Positions 55,522-64,000 of a stretch of 64,000 nt of DNA are shown here, in pieces. The notes under the pieces were generated by a model. That model did no database searches. It was not told where the DNA came from and was given only the letters and a program-made list of their open reading frames with translations. The stretch's first letter is position 1. Each line of letters opens with the position of its first letter. The stretch covers positions 62,001 through 126,000 of the forward strand of contig FWCC01000220.1 in the NCBI GenBank assembly GCA_900169235.1, in the 5' to 3' direction. This DNA is from Zarea fungicola (taxonomy: Eukaryota > Ascomycota > Sordariomycetes > Hypocreales > Cordycipitaceae). The translations under genes were made by a program, and so were the position numbers.

Positions 55522-56389
55522 GATGGGCAATGGAACGACGACAACACGTCACTGTTGTAAAACTTATTTGAAAGGGTGTTTAGCTGTAGAATAGATTGAA
55601 CTCTTAAATTTATGAGAACAATGAACAAGAAAGTGAAGAAGAAAAAAAGAAGAAAAAAAGTGACAAGTGAGGAGAGAGCTGCGAGCTGGAAGGAGGGGTC
55701 CTCTTGGCACAAAGCATTTGGAAGATGGGGGCAAGGTGGGGGTTTGGTAACGTTCACGGGTCAGTTTGCGGGGTGAGTGGGAGGAAGTTTGGCGACTGTT
55801 GACCCCAAGGGCGTGGGGGATACTCAACCGGACAGAGGGATGGTTGAATTCTAGATGGTTAGCGAGGGATAATTGCATGAAGGAAAAGCGTCTGGAGAAG
55901 AAAAAAAGGCCTCATGTGCAATTCCACGGCTCCATCCGTTTCAATGGCTGTGGTTGGTAATGTATTTTATTCGAGCATTATACAGAGCACCTAGAAACCC
56001 AAAATCCTGCTCTAGCTGAGATTCTGAAACATTGTATTCGACGCAGTTGCATCTTCATGGCCCTTTCTCTTTCTCTGTTTGTGTGTTTGTGTGTGTGTAT
56101 GAGTTATTCAACGCCGCATGTCTGCAAAGGATTTTTTTACACCATGTACAAGAAAAAACGCAGCCAGGATAAGAGAGAACCCGTTGCAGTGCAAAAAAAA
56201 GTGCATCTGCCCCAATTGGAAAAAAGTATAAACCGGAAAAGATGGAAAGTTCGAAAGAGTGGGAATAACCAAAATAAAAGTAAAAATAAAGCCAGCGGAA
56301 GAATAACAAAAAGAAAGGATGGCAAATTAATGATGGTAGAAAGAAGGCATGATACGGTAGAAAACACAGAAAGTGGTCAAAGAATAGGA
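55522..56389. other. DAK upstream region and GH76 3' flank
   Basis: This 868 bp lies between tandem minus-strand genes. It has a purine-rich leader next to DAK and a (TG)n tract near 56081-56101. No gene was supported. Confidence 0.5.
56081..56101 (+). repeat. TG-rich microsatellite
   Basis: An interrupted TG dinucleotide tract lies about 290 bp past the stop codon of the GH76 gene. Confidence 0.7.
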
Positions 56390-57953
56390 TTATGCAAATG
56401 ACAAGACATCACTGGCGACAAAGAAACTGCCAGACAAGATGCCAGCGCTGATGAGTATTGTTAGAATAGCGGCGCCAGCTTTGTCGCCCGTTGTAATAGC
56501 CTTGGGCTTGGGCAGAGGCTGAGCCTCCGGGTTTCCGGCGCCTGGGTTGCCTTTAGAGGTACCACGGTCAACGCCTGTGGCCGGAGGCTTTACTGTCTTG
56601 AACAGGTTGTAATAGACTGCGGCGAGGGCATCCATTTGGGGTCCGACGCCTGGTTTTCCGTCATAGGTGCCCTCGAGCCAGGAGAAACCGCAGCCTGTGC
56701 CATCCGGACCGGGAAAGCCGGCGCCAGTGGGACCAGTGCAAACTTTGACAGCGTCTGCGGCGGCGTTGGAAAGAATAGTGGTGATGGCATCGCTGGTCCA
56801 GGGAGCGAGCTGGGCGGTGGCGGCAAGGAAGCGAATCAGGTATGACTTGAAGCTGACCATGTTCTGATCGCAGCTGGGAACGAGTTCACAGGCTGGCTCG
56901 TAGATGATGTTGTTCTTGAAAAATGTTCTCTGCGTGTAGTTGAAGATGCCATCGACATGGGCTTTCCAGGTATCGTTCTTGGTGTAATCGTACATGGCGG
57001 CAGCGCCCTGTAGCCAAACGCCGGCATTGTAAGTAAACTGGACTTGGTGGACGTTCTGGCATGTCTTGGTGGCATCGTTGACCTCGATGCCATCGTAGAT
57101 GGTGTAGTCTGAGGTGATGAGGCCTTGGCTGACCTCCCAGTCGTAAATTGTGTTTGCCCAGTCGGCGTAGGTCTGGTTGCCTGTGAAGCGGGCGAGACGA
57201 GCAGCAATGTTGAAGAAGCAGCCATTGGCAATACTGTTCTTGTAGTCCCAGCCGTTGAGGAAAGAGTAGACCTGCCAGCGAAGACCACCACCGCAGAGAC
57301 CGTTTTCCTCCTTCCAGCGAACGACGTACTCGTTGAAGACGGCCTGAGTGCCAGCAAGCCACTGAGGCGTATCAGATGGGGGATTCGGGAAGACGGCTTC
57401 GGCAGCCATCATGGATGTAAGGGCCCAAAAGCCCTGGTCGTCGTTACCCATGGCATTCGTCTGGTTGACGGGGAGGTAGTCGCCGTTTGGTGTGATTTGG
57501 TGCATCATGCCCTGCATGGTCACGTCGTTGTACGAGGAATCGCCGGTGTAGTACCAGTAATCGATCAAATGGCCAAACATGCCACCGGCCTCCCACCCTG
57601 TTTGCAGGTTTAACATTAGCAGCCTGTTAGGGATAATGGGACAACGCGCGGCGGCTCGGGCTCGTCATGGCGCTTTACGTACAGTAATACGGTCCAGGTA
57701 AAAGACCAGGAATGCCACCAGTGACATTTCCATTGTAATATTTCATCAAGCCATATGCAATGGTACTGGCAGTGCTTTTGATGGAAGCTATTGGTGTAGG
57801 AAAGCATATTAGTTACGATGGAAAGGCTATAATGCGCAGAGCGAGCGCTCCGCGCGGTGTAACAAACGTACAATCGCTAGTGATGTCGACTTGCAGGGCC
57901 AAGGCAGTCGCCGAGAGCCCGAGCAGGGACGAGGTAATTGTCGAGGGCTTCAT
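56390..57953 (-). CDS. GPI-anchored GH76 endo-1,6-alpha-mannanase (DCW1/DFG5 family)
   Basis: Three exons: 57872-57953, 57683-57787 and 56390-57597, giving 464 aa. Exon 1 encodes a signal peptide ending near ALALQVDI. Exon 2 continues with [14 protein letters not shown]. The junction to exon 3 creates [25 protein letters not shown], the standard GH76 entry. The catalytic acidic pair lies in [11 protein letters not shown]. Several N-glycosylation sequons and paired Cys follow. The end has a Gly/Pro-rich linker and a hydrophobic tail ([20 protein letters not shown]), a GPI-attachment signal. In yeast these enzymes are thought to transfer GPI mannoproteins to cell-wall glucan. Length matches the family. 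Confidence 0.93.
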
Positions 57954-60632
57954 TATGATTTTGAGGATGGTGAGGGTTGCCCTCTGTCCGGCGCGTTACA
58001 ACGACTTTGGCGGGATGGTGCTGGTATGTGTCTGTCGCGCCGTTTTTACGGGCAGGGATAACGAAGGCGAGCGACAGACTGGCAGGTGGGGGGAACCAGG
58101 CCTCACGTCATGGGCCAAAAGTCGAATAAAGGCAAGTCGAAACGTGTCGCGCGAGGAAAAGTCGACGGGTATAGTTATAAGCGAGCGTGGTGATGGAGCG
58201 GTAATGTCCAGAAGGCAAGAGAGCTACCAGGGGAATCAATGACGGACAAGAAGAGTAAGCATGCAAGAGGGAGGATTAACTAGGCAAAGCGGCAAGCCAA
58301 AGAGGCGAGAAGAAGGATTTTGCGGTAGAAGTGGTCGCCTGTCCACAAGTTTTCCCTCTATTACCCAGTATTATTACGACGAAGGGGACGGACACGCTGG
58401 AAGAGTGCGTGGCCAGGGTAGGACTGGGGTACAAGAAAACTACGCGAGAGGTACATCCGACAATGCGAAGTTTTATATATACTAGCAAGTATCGAGCAAA
58501 GTCACAAACCTGAGCTGAACGATTCGATTCCAGTTGAAAACTGCTCAGCTCAGGGGGCAAGGGTACTCCTGGGGATCTACTCGGGGGGCTATTAGCGGAT
58601 GGTGGGCACAGGTCACTGGGGCGTCTATACCTGCCGGGCACAGGGGACCAGCCACTAACCCCTGGCTTCCGAGGGTGTGGCCCAAAGAAGCACTTTACAA
58701 GCCCATCTATTTGTGTGGAAAAAGGCGACAATCTTTCCATTCTTTTCTTTTCTGGCCACGCGTCATAATCCGCTCGAAAAGAAAATATTCATTGTCTTGT
58801 TTTGGGTCGCGCTGGGCGACAGTGATAAAACCACGACAGAGTCGTTCGTCCCTTCCCGCTGCCAAGGCCTAGGCGATCTAGGGGTGCGAAACCTTGGCGA
58901 TGCCTTTGTACCCATAGCATAGCAAGTGCCGCGTTACCGGTTTTACAATCTGCACCAGGCAAACGTGGGTAATGCGTGGCATTGTCGTCGCTTCTGCTCC
59001 GCATTAAAAAAGCAAGAAAAAAAAAGAATTTGAATGACATTTGGATACAGCTGGTATCTATACTACCAGCAACTCTATGAACGTGGCCCGTGGTACCTAC
59101 TAATCCCTATATCCGAGTCCATGACGTCGGGGACTCGATAGCTAGCAGGGTATGTAGCGAGGCACCCAAGTACTACCGAATTACCAGGTCCTACTAGTAC
59201 AGCGCTGCCGAAACCCCTGGGCTTCCACATCTCCCCCCACTCGGAGGCACAGTTGCCCGCATTGTCCAGCGCGACATCCCGCTAAACGCTTGGCACGGCT
59301 CTACAATGCCGGGCCAGGAGGTACAAACATACCTCATCTGGTACCTGACGCCTCTTACCTACATGAGTGTCCTCGTACAGAAGTGCCAGAAAGGCCATGA
59401 GCGAAAATTCTGTTTGGGCATAATACAGCTCATACTACATTCAAAGTGATTCGCTGGCAATAATAATAATAATTACTTTTTGGTCATTTCTTACAATGGG
59501 AATTTACTCCCGTCTTTAATAACGCTCTGCTCCTAGCCTGCCAAAGAGTACCCACTTCATCCGGCGCGATAAATTTAGAAATGCCATCCAGGAACAAAAA
59601 GATGGGGTAGCTGTGGATTGGTTCCTGCATAAAGAAATTGTGAGCCCATCAACTAATCGTGCTGCGCCACTATATATTCGCGTCCAACCCGCCAACTCGG
59701 CCCGCTGAAGTTTATTCCCTAGCCAGCGACGGAAGAGTGTTGTGAGCATGGAAATCAATCAACAATTTGTGTTCTGTCAGTAACGAACAGTGAAATTAAT
59801 AATAATGATAAAAATCCCTCTTTCAATCAATCCACAATGCCCATGCCAGATATGTGGCTCAATTGCCTGCAACCCAAGGCCGCGGTTGAGAGCGACAACC
59901 AACTGTGTACGTAGAGACAAGCCTTTCCCTGTATCATTAATCAGATATTTGATTAGCTCGCCGAGACTGAATATGCTTGGAGCTCCACCAACTGTCTTGA
60001 TATGCTAGGTACTTCTTTTCATGGGAGCTATGTATCGCCAAGCTACGGTTGAGAGTGGCCATACACACTTACTTACCTTGACCAGCTTTTCCTTTCATTT
60101 TCTCCTCTCCTTTTTGTTTCGCTGTTCGCTCTCTCATCTTTCCTTCTTACCCCTGGCCGTTGCGGAATGTTTTACAGACTGTTCCTGCCAAGATCCATGG
60201 TCTGTCTTGGCAGGGCTATAGGTAAACAATAACAGATTTCCAAACTGCACTGCTAGCGGCCGCAACCAAGACTTCATAGCTACCATATCGCTTGCAATTG
60301 ACATATCTGCTGTTGAACTTTTGCACAATAACATGTCACTAATGCTCAAATACCTGATATAGAAGGGTTATTATACAATTGGCCAACCTTGAAAGGTACA
60401 GAGCCTAGAATCAATACGGCGCTTTGCCCCAGGCTGCGGCCTCGCCTTTCCGATGCTCTTCATCTTGACCATAAAATACAGAATCTAGAAAAATGATGTA
60501 ATATGTGCCTGTATGCACAACTCGCTCTACACAGACATATCTCTAACAGTGCAGCTACACGTTAACCCACCCAACACCATTTGGCGTTGCACCTGAGTGA
60601 GGACTTGTCCAGACTGCCTCTACATCTAAGTT
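57954..60632. other. Long gene-free region
   Basis: This 2.7 kb lies upstream of the GH76 gene and downstream of the hydrolase gene. Only short frames without recognisable features were found. A (TAA)n run occurs at about 59460-59472. No RNA gene was identified by eye. Confidence 0.45.
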
Positions 60633-62072
60633 CTACTTGAGAAGATGTGCAAATCTGGCCTCAATCTTCCTCCGACATGCCTCCATATTCTCCAGTACAT
60701 CTTCGTCAGCTATTGATGTCAACGTCTTGGCATCCACATCGCGCCTCTCCAACGTCTTGGCCGCAAAATAGCTCCCTTTACTCTCTACCTGTCCCTCTAC
60801 AGCGGCCTTGATGAAGTCCGACCAGCCTTGATACGACATTTTGGTAGCCCGCGTCCAGGTGAGAATCAAAGAAAAGCAGTGCGGCATCGCCTCGTACTGC
60901 TCCCACACCAGCGGCACGCCCTGCATGGCTAACTTGCGCGCTACCGTCTTGCCCTCGTCCATGAGTAGCTCCTCGCCGCACACGATGAACACAGGCGGCG
61001 CACCGACCCAGGACGTCGCCGCCATGGGCGACACGAGAGGATGCGCAAGCGCGCTGCCTTCGCAGTACAAGTGCACGCGCGGCGGGTCTGCCGGCCACGC
61101 GGGACACGGCAGCGACGTCGCGGGTGAGTACTTGGGCGGCGGGAGGTAGTCGAACATGGTGTGGGCGTCGGTCCACTGCATACTGCGGGTTATATCGAGA
61201 GAGGGGGAGTTGAGGCCCACGCCCGCGGGTAGCGGCACTGGCACGTCGACGCCGTGAAACCGCACCGTGGGCAGTCTATCTGCTCCTCCTGCTGCGGCGG
61301 CAGTGCGATGGAGCTGCAGGAGGAGCTGCACCAGGGCCATGCTGAGGTTGCCGCCAGCCGAATCACCCGTCACGATGAGGGACTCGGCCGGCACGGGCTC
61401 GTGAAAGGACCCCGGTGGCGGGTGTAGGAGCGATAGGTACGCGACAAAGACGTCGAGCAGAGCCGAAGGGAACGGCCCCTGCGGCGCCAGACGATAGCGC
61501 ACGGAGAAGACGCGCCCTTGGGAGTGCGTTGCATAGGCTGCCGCGACGGGCCGCGTCGACACGGGGTCCATGAGGTAGTTGGCGCCGCCGTGGATGTACA
61601 AGATGGTCACATTACTCTTGGCCTCCTCGACCAGGTGGTCAAACTTGTCCCTCTCCGTCATGGTCGGTGGCTCGGGCGCTCGATCTGACACGCCCGCGCG
61701 GTGGCCGACCCATTCGCCGCCGACTGCGTCCAGCGTGGGTTTGGTGTATTGTTCCCGTCCCATCCCGAGGGCCGCGACGGCGGCAAAGAGCTGCTGCCGG
61801 ATATCGTCCTCAGGCGGCGCCGGCAGCGTGACTTTGCTCACCCACATTTTACCCCTGACACCGGGATCGGTCATGAAGAGGGTCTGCTGTGCGGATATCG
61901 TCGACGGGGGGGAATTTGTGAGAAAGTCACGGAACATGGTCACCACGACGGCGGTGCGGAGGTCCCATTTTGAGGCGGTGGGTGCGAGAGACAGGAGGTG
62001 GAAGAGTATCGTTTTGACGAGGAGGGGGACCTTGGAGACGATGAGCCTGATGGTGCTGAATACTGACGGCAT
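60633..62072 (-). CDS. Alpha/beta hydrolase, HSL-type esterase
   Basis: Single exon, 479 aa. An N-terminal hydrophobic stretch (about 10-32) may anchor it to membrane. The hormone-sensitive-lipase family motif HGGA at 161-164 forms the oxyanion hole, and GDSAGG at 236-241 carries the nucleophile S238. Asp in ELLMDEGK and His in AMPHCFS near 410-425 complete the triad. The family hydrolyses short acyl esters, lactones or carbamates. The substrate cannot be deduced. It is divergent from the secreted glycosidase-like gene across 467 bp. Confidence 0.88.
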   Translation of the reverse strand: MPSVFSTIRLIVSKVPLLVKTILFHLLSLAPTASKWDLRTAVVVTMFRDFLTNSPPSTISAQQTLFMTDPGVRGKMWVSKVTLPAPPEDDIRQQLFAAVAALGMGREQYTKPTLDAVGGEWVGHRAGVSDRAPEPPTMTERDKFDHLVEEAKSNVTILYIHGGANYLMDPVSTRPVAAAYATHSQGRVFSVRYRLAPQGPFPSALLDVFVAYLSLLHPPPGSFHEPVPAESLIVTGDSAGGNLSMALVQLLLQLHRTAAAAGGADRLPTVRFHGVDVPVPLPAGVGLNSPSLDITRSMQWTDAHTMFDYLPPPKYSPATSLPCPAWPADPPRVHLYCEGSALAHPLVSPMAATSWVGAPPVFIVCGEELLMDEGKTVARKLAMQGVPLVWEQYEAMPHCFSLILTWTRATKMSYQGWSDFIKAAVEGQVESKGSYFAAKTLERRDVDAKTLTSIADEDVLENMEACRRKIEARFAHLLK

Positions 62073-62539
62073 CCTGAGAGGCTACAAGTGGTTGATGAAT
62101 TGTTATGCGGGAAATAATGGCTGCATGGATGGTGGCGTCAAGAAGCTCAGCCCATCGCGACGGGGCAAACGGGAGTGGCCGTCCGTTCCCCACGATTAAG
62201 GCATCCAACATGGCCGATTATCCGATGCGCCAATATGTCAAACAATACCATTCATTTGAGGGGCCACTTCAATTGATTTATCGGCAGATTTTCGTACTGC
62301 TTTGGCTACGTTACGCTGCATTTTAGACTGGAAATGCCGATCTGCATGCGGACTTGCAGTGACGTTGCACTGCTTGATGCTCAATTAGGCATGTCCTTAC
62401 TAGTAAGACATTTACTTATTACCGTGGTTCCGGCTGCAGCCAATTTCATTTGCATTTTCTTTCTTTTCCCCTTTCTTTTATTCTCCTCACAGAATCTCTG
62501 TCATGTTCACCCCCTGAGCACACAATCAACTCAGTCAAT
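62073..62539. promoter_or_regulatory. Divergent promoter, hydrolase / secreted protein
   Basis: This 467-bp region lies between opposite start codons. The right end is CT-rich, as in many fungal leaders. No specific site was recognised. Confidence 0.4.
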
Positions 62540-64000
62540 ATGTTGGGTTTCTCTCCTTTGATTTTGGCATTGGTTCTGCTGGTCTCCGCCGTGTTGGCTC
62601 AAGATACTGGCAATCACCCAGAATGGCCGCGATGGTGTGGCAAAGTGTACAAGCCAGAGTAGGTTTCGCAGTCTCCGCCAGGGAACCGCTTTCCGTTGGA
62701 TAAGTGCGGAAAAACACGAGGAAACAGAAATAGTACTAAAAACTTTCTAGATACCCCAGCTTCGAACCAGGTGGTGAATCTATCGAACCGCCGACCCTAG
62801 CCAATCCCGCACTGGACATCCAGTTTAAGCCACGCTATAATATCTACCTTGAAGGTGAAGAGCAGGGTGAATTCATTGTCAACGCCGCCGTCTCCCACTG
62901 GCGCGGCGTGCCCTGGCCCAGTCTCGACAAGCCAGCGACCGCTCCTCCAGTCATCTTCACCATCAACCTGGTCTCCAACAACGATGTGCTCGTATCGCGC
63001 AACGTCAGTGTAGGCACGCGCGACAACCTCTTTGCATTCAACCTAGCTGGCCTTAAACCTAGCTTTGACCCGTACAAGGTAGTGCTCTTCGGGGCCACTA
63101 GCTCGGGTGCGCCTAACGTGACAGTGTCGGGCGAGTTTCTCTACCTCCCGGAGAAGAAGATCGGCAGTGTTACCAAGCTGGACAATTTAAATGGCGGGTT
63201 TCTCTTTCGCAATGCCGCGACGAGGGGCAAATTTGAGCCATTTCTGCCGTATGGATTCTATGCGTCGTGTGACAAGTTTCTGTGTGCAAACGACAGCAAG
63301 GCCCAAATCAAAAAGTATCACGACCTGGGCCTGACGGGCATGGTGTCGCTGAGCACCATTTTCAAGTCGCGTGCCGAGTACGAGTACATGAATTCGCTGG
63401 ATCTCAAGTACCAGTATGACTTGCGCGACTACTTTAAGAATCTAACTGCAATAGCGGAGCAGGTGTCTGCAATCAAGGACTTTGAGGCTCTGTATGCGTA
63501 CTGGGGGACCGATGAGTGAGTCTTGCACCAGCAAAACTCCCGAAATTGACATGTTGCTAACATTGCAAAACAGACCCGATGGCTGGCAGTATCCCTTTGA
63601 CCAGCCCGTCGCCGCCGCCAACCTCATCCGCAAAATCGACCCCTACCATCCCGTGTCCGTTACACTCAACTGCCAAAATTACTACTTCAAGGAGTACACT
63701 GCTGGAGCTGATTTCATCATGGCCGACCCGTACCCCATCGCCATCAATGCCACCTTTTCCAAATGGGGCACACCGTGCAACGCCACCTACGGCGACTGCG
63801 GCTGCGATAACTGCGAGGGCAACGTGCAGGACGTCTCACGGCGCTTCGATGACCTCGCGCGGTACGAGTCCTGGCACGGCCTCTGGCCCAAGACCAAGGT
63901 GCACAACCCGCAGAGCTTTCACGGTGAAGACTACTGGTTCCGCGACCCCACGCCGGCTGAGGAGGTGGCCATGAACGCACTCGCGTTTAACCACGACGTG
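62540..64000 (+). CDS. Secreted glycosidase-like protein (partial)
   Basis: Exons 62540-62658, 62751-63515 and 63574 to beyond the window end. The ATG opens a clear signal peptide (LILALVLLVSAVLAQ). A beta-rich region follows (residues about 40-230, with many Val/Asn). Then comes a segment that looks like the start of a TIM-barrel: PFLPYGFYASCD, then LGLTGMVSLSTI, then YAYWGTDEPDG with acidic residues near a strand end, and ADFIMADPYP. At least two Cys pairs and several sequons agree with secretion. I cannot name the glycoside hydrolase family and the C-terminus is missing, so the enzymatic role is inferred from fold-like features only. Confidence 0.75.

Noticed and set aside
59041..59180. 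tRNA-like stretch in the gene-free region before the hydrolase gene
   Set aside because: I could not fold it into a cloverleaf with a proper T-arm GTTCRANNC, so no RNA gene is called.

Overview
The window is nuclear DNA of a filamentous ascomycete (Pezizomycotina). The evidence is genes split by short 45-180 nt introns with GT..AG ends and CTAAC/CTGAC-type branch sites, two Zn2Cys6 regulators and a fungal DUF3425-type bZIP, and a set of housekeeping genes of clearly fungal type. Sordariomycetes, perhaps Hypocreales, is my guess; I could not test it.

Left part, about 2.7-32.8 kb, is accessory and secondary-metabolism DNA with AT-rich spacers. After 2.7 kb without a gene comes an orphan secreted protein with a Kex2-type site (2759-3640). 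A biosynthetic cluster follows: a Baeyer-Villiger-type monooxygenase (-), a 955-aa adenylation-carrier-thioesterase (A-T-TE) NRPS-like synthetase (-), a cytochrome P450 (+), a SAM methyltransferase (-), a plant-type O-methyltransferase (+), a Zn2Cys6 regulator (-) and a bZIP regulator (-). The synthetase resembles the enzymes that dimerise aryl-pyruvic acids into terphenylquinones or furanones, so the likely product is an oxidised, methylated aromatic dimer.

Beside it lies a module of a class III (ornithine/omega-amino-acid type) aminotransferase (-), an amino acid/GABA-type permease (+), an aldehyde dehydrogenase (+) and a second Zn2Cys6 regulator (+). Import, transamination to a semialdehyde and oxidation to an acid make a coherent pathway. 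Whether this module belongs to the metabolite cluster or is an independent catabolic unit is open.

Right part, about 33-64 kb, is more GC-rich and holds conserved genes: an RA-PH domain adaptor, a MAT2B/RmlD-like reductase, the spliceosomal protein MFAP1, DNA polymerase alpha subunit B, an Ams2-like GATA factor, 3-hydroxyisobutyryl-CoA hydrolase, SmD2, dihydroxyacetone kinase, a GPI-anchored GH76 mannanase, an HSL-type alpha/beta hydrolase and, cut by the window end, a secreted glycosidase-like protein. The accessory-to-core switch lies near 32.8-33.2 kb.

Exon models were built by hand: splice sites were chosen so that reading frames and family motifs join. Nearly all models close in frame with a total length divisible by three. 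No tRNA, rRNA, transposase or CRISPR was recognised.
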